A stretch of DNA of 64,000 bases from positions 235,641,551 through 235,705,550 of the forward strand of contig CM054058.1 in NCBI GenBank assembly GCA_028641055.1, in the 5' to 3' direction. The notes below the pieces were generated by a model, which saw only the letters and a program-made list of their open reading frames with translations, was not told the origin of the DNA and searched no databases. The number at the start of each line of letters is the position of its first letter. Position 1 is the first letter of the stretch. Source of the stretch: Alopecurus myosuroides (lineage: Eukaryota; Streptophyta; Magnoliopsida; Poales; Poaceae). Of the stretch, positions 48,110-58,247 are shown piece by piece. A program made the position numbers and the translations under genes.

Positions 48110-48638
48110 TGATATGTCATAACCGTATCCTTAATTTCTCATGTTCCATGTTGTTTTCATGCCACATGCTACATGTTTTCCTTACACTTTATGTCATTTT
48201 ATCGATTTCCCGGGACTAACCTATTGACAATATGCCACAGAGTCAGTTCTTGTTTTCTGCTGTTTTTAGTTTCAGAAAAGTTGTTCTCAAAATATTCTTG
48301 AAATTGGAAAATTCGAAGCCCGGAAGTCTTAGAATTCCCGAAGGTTCCACGGAGTCCCGAAGAGGCCCGGAGGGGGGCCACAGGGGGGCCACATCATAGG
48401 GCGTCGTGCCCCCTAGCCGCGCCTGGGAGTGGTGTGGGCCCCTCGGGCGCCCACCGCCATCGCCCTTTCGCCTATATATTCTCCCCGATGCGTGAACCCT
48501 AGAAATATACCACTTTTCCACAAAAACCATTTGAGGCCGCCCTCATCGTCAACCCGAGATCAGAAGGGTTCTGGAGTTCTCCCAGGTGTCGTGGTGTGGA
48601 GAAGATAGATGCCATGGGATGGCTAAAGTTGGGGCCAA
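48110..48638 (+). repeat. Gypsy-type LTR fragment
   Basis: It starts TGATATGTCATAACCGTATC and continues with a block (TTTCCCGGGACTAACCTATTGAC near 48205, then GGAGTCCCGAAGAGGCCCGG and CGCCTATATATTC) that I associate with a common Triticeae gypsy LTR starting TGATACGTCTCCAACGTATC. It appears cut at 48638 by the next element. Confidence 0.5.
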
Positions 48639-49455
48639 TGGACGCTGGGGGTATCCGGGGAGGGATTGCACGGCGAGTAGCCACGCGTAAGTAACACTGC
48701 AAACAACAAGATCTACCCAGGTTCAGGGACCTCGTGTGGAGGTAACACCCCTACTCCTGCCTCTCTCTCTATATGTGTAATCTCCGAGTAACCATAGTAC
48801 AAGTTTGCCTCTTGGCCGAGTAGCCACTCGGCTGTTTTCTCTAGTTCTAGTGCTGTCTCTCGCAATAAATGCGATCTGAGGCAACGTCCCTCGCGCAGGA
48901 GGGGGCAGGGCACCTTATATACCGGTGCCCAGCCGAATAAACAAAGACTAAAAGGTACAACTGATGTGACTTGACCACTGTGACGTGAGCACGCTTCCGG
49001 GATCTCGCGCTGAGAAGCCGCCGCGCCATACGGCTGACAGGTCCTGCCTACTCTGTCAGCCTCACAGCGTAGGGCCCCATCCTGTCATGTCCCCCCGTCA
49101 GTGACAAGACAAGACAGGTGCCCACCTCGCTGTCACCACGCTGCGTCACTGATGATCACATACCTAGTAAGTTGAACCGCATGCCGGTACGGACGCAGGA
49201 TACGCGGGATCCCTTGTCGGAACGGCTCCATTGACTTCTGGCCCGAGTAGGCCTGTTGTCCGTCTACTCGGACCGTAACTTCTTTACTCGGACGAAATAT
49301 AATCTTCCTCAATATCTTCTCTTGGCCTTCAGTTATTATGTCCGGATAGAACCTACCAGGTAGCAAGTACCCGGGTAGCCGTCTACCCGGTCAACAGCAC
49401 CTTGACCTTCACTTTAGCGCTTGCCTTATCCCTACTCGGGGGTAACCCCCCGACA
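48639..49455 (-). repeat. LTR of a reverse-oriented Tat-type element
   Basis: Minus strand starts TGTCGGGGGGTTACCC (49455) preceded by a purine tract (CTTCGGGGACTAA), and probably ends ..GCGTCCA at 48639. It has a promoter-like GGTATATAAGG (minus, about 48912-48922) and near its end GCAGGAGTAGGG..GAACCTGGGTAGATC, matching the same position in the LTRs at 51998 and 57699. The left boundary is inferred. Confidence 0.6.
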
Positions 49456-50157
49456 TTAGTCCCCGAAGCTGGTAGAGTCCAGTGAATTTGTTCGTTGGGC
49501 CCTGCCAGCTCAAAATAAAGCTTCTCTTCATAACTGAGAGAGGCCGAGTTGCACCTCAACTTGGACCTGTGTCTCTAACTTAAATTTCTTCACCTCCGAG
49601 TGAACACTCTTTCTTCTGTGCTGCCGAGTAAAATGACTTAGCGAAATTCTGAATAAGATCCCGCTGGATCAGACCAAATCCCACTTCCTGTGCTGCTGCA
49701 GGGCACGTGGCGCGCAACAGAGACCACGACGCCTCGGTGCAACCGCAAGCCACGCGTCAGCCTCTGCGCGTAGGGCCCACGGCCCGTTAGGTCACGTCAA
49801 CCAGTACTCGAGAGCCCACGATCTGGACGTGGGATTAACTGCGCCCGTTACGCGCGCGTTTCGCGCCGTGTGCGTTTCTAACGGTCGATTAACCCACGTC
49901 GCACAATCAATGCCCACGATTAATCCACTCGGTAACGGCAGTTCGCGGGAGAGAGATAAATACCCCCGCGCCGCCCACTTCTCGTTTTTCCCGTTCCTTT
50001 CCAATCTTGCTCTCGCCTCGCCTCTGTCGCCGCCGTCGAGCACAGAGCCACCGCGAGCACTCGCTGCGCCGTCGCCCCACGCACAGCGAGATAGAAAGAA
50101 ACGCACCTCCGCGCAACTCCGTCGAGATCTTTCTCTCCCACGAGAAACTCCGCATCC

Positions 50158-51915
50158 ATGGCGCCTGGAGACGATGCGGTTCCCGCCCGAGCCGGCTAGG
50201 AGGGCTCAGACGTGACCGCGGAGGACTGCCAATGGTTGGTCAACACGCGCCGCATCCCTCCCGGCGTCGTCTGCCGGCCTCCTGGCAGGGAGATTATCCC
50301 GGAACCCGAAGAGGGTGAGTATGTGGTCTTCCTATCCCATTTCAAATGCGGCTTCGGCCTTCCCATCTCCCAATTCTTCTCTGATTTTCTCCGCCATTTT
50401 GGCGTTCAACCACACCATCTCCCACCAAACGCAATCGTGATACTCTCCACACATGCCACCGTGTGTGAGGCCTTTCTGGGTGTCTACCCAACCATCCACA
50501 CCTGGGAAAGGTATTTCTTCCTCCGTAGAAAAAAGGTTCCAAATCCCGGCAACACTTCCGCTCCCCACGTGATGACCCAGACGGGTAGCGTGATGATGCT
50601 TCAGCGCCGCACCGGACACCACCCGAGGGTTCTCGGGCTGGATACCGTGCGCAAGTGGCCGCGCGGGTTCTTGTACGTGAAGAACGTAGACGCCGAGAAG
50701 GGGAAGCCCATCGAAAACCGGATAGGACTCCCTCCATTCGTCAACGCACTGCCCACTGGGCAGAATTGGGGATACGACCCGAAGAGGACCGTGTCAGACG
50801 TCCTCCAAGTCGAGAAGCGCCTGACTGAGCTGCTGAAAGAAGGACTGATCCAGGATGACCCCATCGCCTGCTGGATCTCGCGCCGGGTACTCCCGCTTTA
50901 TCACCGGGTGCACAAGATGTGCTACATGGGAGGTGCTCACGACTGTACTCGGACGACGACCTTCGAGCTCAGCAAAGCGGATGTGGCCATCTGGTCCAGG
51001 TCCATCATGCAGACCTCGCTCACCGAGAACTGGGCGTACGGCTTTGTGCCGTATAGCCGCACCAAGCCCATCGAACAGGTTAGCGTTCTATGCTTTGTGT
51101 TTGCACTCTGATACCGAATAGGTAGTCTCTCAGCTTCGTATGCTTTGTATTTGCATGTTGTACCGAGTAGGTCCTCATACCTATCTCTCTGGCTTCATAT
51201 GCTTTGTGTTTGCACGCCGTGCCGGGTAGAATTACTTAGCCTAATATGCTTTGTATTTGCATGTTACTCCGAGTAGAAATTCTTATCTTAATATGCTTTG
51301 TGTTTGCATGCTATTCCGAGTAGAAATTCTTAGCTTAATATGCTTTGTGTTTGCATGCTATCCCGAGTAGAAATCCTTAGCTTAATATGCTTTGTGTTTG
51401 CATGCTATCACGAGTAGAAACACTTAGCTGAGAACTCAACTCCCTGTGCTTTATCTTTGCCTCAACAGCACATCAGCCGCCAGCGAGAAGAGGATAACGA
51501 AATCCTCACTACCAACTGACCAAAGACCGAGAAGAAGACGACAAGACTGCTTACGACACCCAGGATACCTTGTGTATCCCCAACGCCGTTCATCCTGGTA
51601 AGTCTTGAACAGGTCCCTCTATTCGGGATTGGTCCGAAGAAGAAGAAGGTGATTGAGTTCACCTCTCTGCTTACTAGTAGCATCCTTTAATTCCCTTCTC
51701 TCTTTCTGAATTCCTTTCTTCTTCTACTCTGCAGAGGAGCCTGAGTTGGACGACGAGGAGGAACCCCTGGAGGTTGATCCTCTATCCATGGCCGCTCGCA
51801 ATACTCGGAAGAGGGTGGGCAGTGGTGCCCAGGAACCCCCCTCCAAGAGGACCAAGAAGAAAGGCGCTACCAAGGCCTCTGCTTCCCGCAAGAGGACAGC
51901 CCCTACCAGCAAAGG
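50158..51915 (+). pseudogene. Extra ORF of Tat element (PF04195-like)
   Basis: Starts ATG at 50158 (MAPGDDAVPARAG) but meets TAG at 50197-50199; the same frame then runs open from 50200 to 51078. This part matches the 'putative gypsy-type transposase' domain: CQWLVNTRRIPPGVVCRPPG, VVFLSHFKCGFGLPISQFFS, LHHF.GVQPHHLPPNAI-like core, WERYFFLRR, WPRGFLYVKN. A donor (CAG/GTTAGC) ends exon 1 at 51078; a second exon starts at 51469 and carries another stop (TGA 51517-51519 region); a third, charged exon (about 51735-51915, EEPELDDEEEPLEV and a K/R-rich tail) follows. Function is unknown in the family; the name does not mean proven transposase activity. Confidence 0.72.
51088..51430 (+). repeat. Minisatellite, about 47-bp unit
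   Basis: About seven tandem copies of a unit built as ATATGCTTTGTGTTTGCATG + CTATNCCGAGTAGAAA + TTCTTAGCTTA, more uniform toward the right. It lies wholly in intron 1 of the extra ORF. Confidence 0.88.
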
Positions 51916-51997
51916 GTAAGTGTTTCTCCGAGTAAACCCTTGATATGTTGCCGCTTCCTTTTGTGCTTTTCCCTTCTCCCTCTTTCTACTTTCTTTC

Positions 51998-52538
51998 TAT
52001 CGGATATATACTGAATAGGGGTATATCAGATGGTAGTCTAAAGTGCCGGATTACCCGGGTGGCCCAAATGGTAGTGGAGTACGGTCCATTAGGCGGCCCA
52101 GTAAGCTGACGCGCAGAAGCCGGATTCTAGAAGAACCCGGATCACGGCCCACGTGATCTGGCTTGGTGTAGAAGGCGGATTCCTTACTTTCCAAGTTAAT
52201 AGTTGCCGTAGTCTTCTAGGTTTCCTACTCTGTATTCCCTAACCCGGCTATTATATAAAGCCGGACGGGAGATATGATAGATAGAGAAGAAGATATAGGC
52301 TAACTCGCCGAGAAGTTGATCCTCAGCGAATAGCTAAATAGAACCTCACGTTGTACTTGTATACACAGGCTTTAGCCCTGATTAGTGAGATTGCAGGAGT
52401 AGGAATGCCGCATTACTGCGACGTACCGAACCTGGGTAAACCCTGTGCTTTTGTCCTTAACACAACCACGTCCCCCCACGTCTCTACCCGTAGTCTCATG
52501 GCACCCCCGTCTATGAATTCTACTACGATGTCTCGACA
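51998..52538 (+). repeat. 5' LTR of Tat copy 1
   Basis: 541 bp, TATCGGATATATAC (expected TGTCGG) to GTCTCGACA. TATATAA box at 52253-52259. It aligns along its length with 57699-58247. Confidence 0.88.
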
Positions 52539-55500
52539 GTTGGCGCCCACCGTGGGGCCAGCGACGTCAGGCGTTAAGTTTCGATCTGGGATACTCGGCG
52601 GGATCGACAGTTCCATAACTGTCGGAAGCCTGGAGTTCGACGACGATGTCGGACGCTTCCTCGACAATGGATCTTACATACCGGCGCAAAATCATCTGGT
52701 AAGTGCCTACGTGTTACCGATTGGATCTGCAAATATGTTTATCGGACTAACTGCAGAGGCCATGGGGTTTTGCGGTGGAAGCAAATTTTTCCCACCCGCC
52801 CTATACCCAGTCTAAGATGATTATGATACCGGGTTTTGCTCAGATTGCCGACAAAAAAGTGATTCACACTTTATCGGTATGGTGCAATCCGAGGTCGCCG
52901 AAAACACGGACGAGAGCAATCTCGTGCAAGAGGCAGAAAACAGCAAACCCACTACAGAGGTGGAAGATCCGACATCCGCCAATATAGCGATGAACTTTGA
53001 AGCAACTCTGTGCTAGCCGCCATTGAGGCGAGATTAGAGTCGGAAACCGGATCAGATGACTTTGATTCCGAAGACGAAGACGAGGACGCTTTCGAAAGAA
53101 AGGTTAAATCTCTTCAGGAAGGATTCCATGAAGTACTAATGGCTAAACCGGCTGAAAACACGGATGCCGACAGTTAGGTAAGCCCTAGAACTCATTCGCC
53201 AGAGGAAGAGAGAGAAGACGGAGAAACTTCTCCAATATTCCCCAATGTCAAAGAATTGACAGAGGATGAACCTGCCAAAAAGCCTCCCTCTTCCAAGAAA
53301 AAGCACAAGTCCGCTAAAAAACTACAATACAAACTCCAGAAGAAGAAATCGGCTGATCCAGTTGATGAAAGCCCGGAAGTAGGAGATGCAAGCGGAACAA
53401 AACCTGCGGAGAAGAAAACCAAAGAAATCCTTGTTCTGCCAATGACAGAGCAAGAAGAACAGGAATTGCTACAAATACTAGTGGGATTGCATGAACCCCT
53501 GAAGTGCTGGAAGCCAGGAGACAAGCTCTCCAAAGGCAACAGCAACATCTATTCAGAACTCGTGAACACCTCCAAAAAACCCAGGATGACATCAAGCTCA
53601 TGAAGGAAGAAATCGAGGAATACGAGAAAAAGAATAGATCTGCCATTAAACCTACAAGGTTACCCGGAATCGTAAGACCGGAAGTACTGCCGCCAAAAGA
53701 AAGGTTTCACAACCCATCTTGGCAAAAGCAGGTAAACGGCAAAGATGCCAGAGGCGAACCAATATATAAAACCGCAGCAGAAAACGCGGAAGCAGCGTTC
53801 GCCATCCTCAACAACGATATGTACTCCAACGGTGAAAAACTTCAAGGGGTGTATGCTTTCCTAGGAAAAGCATTGCAACAACAACAGCGGGGGCAAGAGC
53901 AATCAGGGAAGTTGCATGACGACTCCGCCCTATGCAAAACAGCTACTTGCGCCGCTGGAGCACCTGGACCGGAAGAACCTGGAGATTCAAACAACTCAAA
54001 AGAGAAGAAAACAGATCCGAGAAAAGACAAGAAAAATCCCGATAACAAGGATGAAGCGTCTAGAACCGGATCCCATCTCCCGAAAGGTGGACTTAACCCC
54101 CACGATCGGGAAGAAAAACACCGGAATTACGGCAAAGCAATGTCGCCTCCAAGACACCCAGCTAAAAAAGCTGGAAGAAAGGATTTACCTCACAGACGTG
54201 AGAGATCTCAGACACCCCCCAGGAATAAGGAAAGACACAGGAGTAGAACTCCACCTCATCCAAAGGGGCGTGATCTCGGAAGAAATAGAGACGATCCCGG
54301 AAAAGCGCGTCCGCGCAACAATGGAAAAGAAAGGAGTAGATCCCCTTCTGTCTATTCAGCCGGCAGGTACTCCACACACATGGATATGGCGGAAAGAGAT
54401 GATCTATACTTTGGACCTAAGTGCTTCACAGATAGGATCCGAAGGATAACCTTGCATTCTGGCTTTGCCAAAGTTGGTCCAACATACCAAAAATATACCG
54501 GTAGTACAAACCCGGATACCTGGCTCTCAGACTACTATACAGCCGTCCAGATCAATAATGGGACAGACCTGGAAGCTGTAAAGTTTCTTCCCCTAATGTT
54601 ACTGGATGGATCCAGAGACTGGATCAATGGATTACCATCAAGAACTGTAGATAGCTGGGATGATATGGCTCGAGTTTTTACTCAGCATTTCAGAGGGACC
54701 TATAAACGCCCGAATAGCATCAACCAGCTAAACCGTTGCACCCAGTTCGAGGATGAACCATTCGTGGATTTCATCTCCAGATGGACGACAATGAAGAATA
54801 GCTGCTCTGGAGTAACTGACGTACAAGCAATGCATGCTTTCGTCAATGGCCTAAAACCCGGACTTGTACCGTTCATGGTTGGTTCCAAACAGCACAAAGA
54901 TCTCGGATCTATGCTTACAACCGCCAATGAACATGCTGCAGCCGAGGACGACATCCGAGCAAGAGGAGGCAGTATCGATGCACTGATACAGGCCAAAAAG
55001 AACCCTCGCCCTGAGAAAAAAGGAACTCCAGACGCAACACAAAAACCTAAAGAAGTTAATATAGCCTTTGGAAGTGAAAAGGGGAACAGGTGGAAAGGAC
55101 GCAATCCAGAACCAATCAATTACACCAAGGAAGAATGGGAAAAGATAACGTCGGAACCCTGCGTCCACCATTCGCAATTCGGGAAACCAACCCACACCAA
55201 CGCGCAATGCCGGCTGAACAAGCATATGAAAGGCAGCGCAGGATCCGGAAACAAGGGGAAGAATTCCAAAAGGAAGTTTTCCAAGCAAAAGCCGGAAGCT
55301 GAGAAAGAAGACAGTGAATCGGACACTGATGAAAAAATCCAAGAACAGCAGCAAAAAGGCGAGCCCAAGTTTCCGAGAGTTGATGGAGAGTGTGCCCTAA
55401 CTTTCCTGGCAACTCCATCAGCAAAGGTGGCAAAAAGAACGCTTCGAGAAATAAACGCGGTTGTTCCGGCAACCCCGAAATTTTTGAAGTATTCAAACAC

Positions 55501-55834
55501 ACCAATCACCTGGGATCAGTCTGATCATCCCGGGAATATCCCTGAACCCGGCACGCAAGCTCTTGTTGTAAGCCCTATTGTCCAGAACACTAGGCTAAAG
55601 AGAGTGCTGATGGATGGAGGATCCAGCATTAACATAATTTATCTGGATACGCTGAGGCATCTGAAAATCTCCGAGGCCCAACTCAATCACAACAACATAC
55701 GCTTTCACGGCATTGTTCCTGGCAGGCAAGCACGATCCCTAGGAGAAATTTCCCTAGATGTCACTTTCGGAGAAAAATATCACTTCCGTCAGGAAAAAGT
55801 ATCCTTCGAAGTGGTGCCGTTCGAAAGCGTGTAA
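52498..55834 (+). pseudogene. Tat copy 1 gag and protease
   Basis: The frame opens with ATG at 52498, inside the LTR, reads through the primer-binding site (MAPPSMNSTTMSRQLAPTVG) and stops at 52813. After further frame changes (including C4 versus C5 near 53497) the main 776-aa frame runs 53504-55834. It has a coiled, charged N-part, an R/S-rich basic section (about residues 245-290), the retrotransposon gag core (YQKYTGSTNPDTWLSDYY .. WDDMARVFTQHFRGTYK, about 320-485), a Cys/His knuckle (PCVHHSQFGKPTHTNAQC, about 550) and the aspartic protease motif VLMDGGSSINIIY (about 702). It ends at a TAA where copy 2 has TAT. Confidence 0.85.
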
Positions 55835-57698
55835 CACGCAATACTCGGACGTCCAGCTTTCGCCAAATTCATGGCAAGATCATGTTATATCTATAACAAG
55901 CTGAAGATGCCAGGGCCAAAAGGAGGAGTAATCACCATATCTGGAGACTTCAAGCTGGCAAACAAGCTGGAAAAAGAAAACGCCCTTTGCGCTGAGAAGA
56001 TCATAGCAAAGGAAGAGTTGAAGGAGTTGGCCAAAGAGGTATCGCCGACAGAAATGCCGGCAGGAAAAGAAACTCGGAAGCCAGCAGATAGCTTCAAGGC
56101 ATCCGAGAACACAAGACAGGTAATCCTAGATCCCAAAGATCCGACAAAATTTGTCGTAGTGGGAACTGGGATGACCGACAAATAGGAAGGCGAGCTCATC
56201 AAGTTCCTCCGTGAGAATTGGGATATTTTCGCCTGGTGTCCAGCTGACATGCCAGGCGTACCCAGCGAACTTGCTGAGCATCAACTTAAGGTGATTCCAG
56301 GCTCCAAACCCGTCAAACAGGGTCTCTGTCGATTTGACGGAAGAAGACGGAAGGCTATTGGCAAGGAAATTATCCGGCTTTTAGCAGCAGATTTCATCCA
56401 GGAAGTGATACACACTGAATGGTCTGCAAATCCGGTATTAGTACCGAAGAAAGATACTACTGCCCTTAGGATGTGTATAGATTACACCGGCTTGAACAAA
56501 TTGTGTCCAAAAGATAGGTTCGCGTTACCGCGAATCGATCAAATAATAGATGCCACTACAGGCTCTGAGCTTTTATGCTTTTTGGATGCATATTCCGGGT
56601 ATCACCAAATACGCATGAAAAAGGAAGATCAAATTAAGACTTCTTTTATAACCCCTTACGGGACGTACTATTACATAACCATGCCATTTGGCCTGAAGAA
56701 CGCAGGTGCAACTTAACAGCGTTGTATGCAACGTTGTTTGCATAGTCAGATCGACAAAAATGTACATGTTTACATGGACGACATTGTTGTAGTAACCAAG
56801 GAAAAAGATACACTCCTTGAGGATTTGCGAGAAACCTTCGAAAATTTGCGCACTTACAAGATGAAGTTAAACCCATCAAAGTGCGTATTCGGGGTTCCCT
56901 CAGGAAGACTTCTGGGTTTCATTGTTTCTCATAGAGGAATAGAAGTAAACCCAGAAAATATCAAAGCAATCTTAAAAATCTCCAAGCCTACGTGTGTAAA
57001 AGATGTCCAAAGATTGACGGGCTCGACTGCAGCCGTCAGCAGATTTATTAGTCGGCTGGGGGATAAAGCTTTACCACTCTACAAGTTGTTGAAAAAATCC
57101 AACAAATTTGAGTGGACAGAAGAGGCAGATGCAGCATTAGCCCAGTTGAAGGAAACTTTGATGAAAGCTCCGATTTTGGCATCCCCAAAAGACGAAGAAC
57201 CTATGTTATTGTACCTTACGGCTACGAATCGGGTTATTAGTGCAGTAATTGTTGTGGAACGGAAGAAGGACGAACAGAGCATACCAGACCAGCATCCGGT
57301 ATATTATATAAGTGAAGTTTTCTCCGAGTCCAAGCAAAGGTACCCACACTATCAAAAACTAGCATATGGCGTATTTTTCGCGTCCAGAAAACTTCGCCAT
57401 TACTTCCAAGAACATTCCATAACAGTGGTATGCAAAGCACCACTAGGGGATATAATAAACAATGCGGAGGCAACTGGCCGAGTAGCCAAATGGGGCATCG
57501 AGCTAGCAGCCTTTGACATTAAGTATCAGCCCAGGACGGCAATAAAATCCCAGGTTTTGGCAGATTTTGTCGCCGACTGGACGGAAGCAATGGAGAAAAC
57601 ACCAATGCCGGAGTCCGAGTACTGGATCATGCACTTTGACGGATCCAAGATGAAGGAGGGCGCTGGAGCTGGTGTAGTTTTAAAATCCCCTAAAGGAG
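55835..57698 (+). pseudogene. Tat copy 1 reverse transcriptase and RNase H start
   Basis: Same frame as the gag-protease ORF. TAG at 56183-56185 (shared with copy 2) precedes EGELIKFLRENWDIFAWCPADMPGVP. RT motifs: NPVLVPKKDTTALRMCIDYT, DRFALPRIDQIID, LDAYSGYHQI, FITPYGTYYY.TMPFGLKNA; a private TAA at 56714-56716; then the catalytic YMDDI (about 56772). RNase H begins (HFDGSKMKEGAGAGVVLKS) and is cut by the LTR of copy 2. Integrase is absent from the window. Confidence 0.88.
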
Positions 57699-58247
57699 TG
57701 TCGGATATATACCGTATAGGGGTATATAAGATGGTAGTGAAAGTGCCTGGTTACCAGGGTGGCCCAAGTGGTAGTGGGCTGTGGTCCATTGGGAGGCCCA
57801 GTAACCTGACGCACAGAAGCCGGATTGTAGAAGAACCCGGATCACGGCCCGTGTGATCTGGCTTGGAGGAGAAGACGGATTCCTTACTTTCCAAGTTATT
57901 GTTACCGTAGTCTTCTAGGTTTCCTATTCTGTAAGCCCTAATCCGGCTATTATATAAAGCCGGACGGGAGATAAACAAACCAACGGATAACAGAGAAGAT
58001 ATAGACCAACTCGCCGAGAAGTTGATCCTCTGCGAGTAGCTAGATCCAAAACCTCACATTGTAATCCTGTTTCCAGGCTTTAGTCCTGATTACTGAGAAG
58101 TGCAGGAGTAGGCACGTCGTACTGTCACGACGTACCGAACCTGGGTAAATCCTGTGTTTACTGTCTACCACGCGATCCCGTTACCCCACGTCTCTACCGT
58201 AGTCTCATGGCACCCCCGTCTATGAAAACTACTACGATGTCTCGACA
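57699..58247 (+). repeat. 5' LTR of Tat copy 2
   Basis: 549 bp, TGTCGGATATATACC to GTCTCGACA. TATATAA box at 57951-57957. Followed by GTTGGCGCCCACCGTGGGGC, the same site as in copy 1. The five bases before it are AGGAG, the predicted target duplication. Confidence 0.9.

Larger units (their letters stand above)
49456..51997 (-). mobile_element. Reverse-oriented Tat-lineage element, 3' part
   Basis: Internal sequence next to the LTR at 48639-49455. It carries the extra ORF antisense to the element (so on the plus strand here), as known for Tat-lineage Ty3/gypsy elements such as Grande and RIRE2. It is cut at 51998 by a plus-strand relative. Its pol would lie beyond the window. 49456-50157 holds no ORF: it is the promoter/leader side of the extra ORF. 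Confidence 0.6.
51998..57698 (+). mobile_element. Tat-lineage Ty3/gypsy element, copy 1
   Basis: LTR (51998-52538), a TGGCGCCCACCGTGGGG primer-binding-like site at 52541, gag, protease, reverse transcriptase and the start of RNase H, cut at 57698. The cut is where the LTR of copy 2 begins, so copy 2 probably inserted here and the rest of copy 1 lies beyond the window. It carries several stops and at least two frameshifts. Confidence 0.8.

Noticed and set aside
48625..48640. TTGGCCCCAAC (minus) beside the LTR end as a primer-binding site
   Set aside because: The purine tract at the other side marks this LTR as the 3' LTR, so a primer site is not expected here; probably coincidence.
54700..55509. 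Long minus-strand ORFs under Tat gag (and 60420-61241)
   Set aside because: Antisense shadows of gag and protease; known motifs are on the plus strand.
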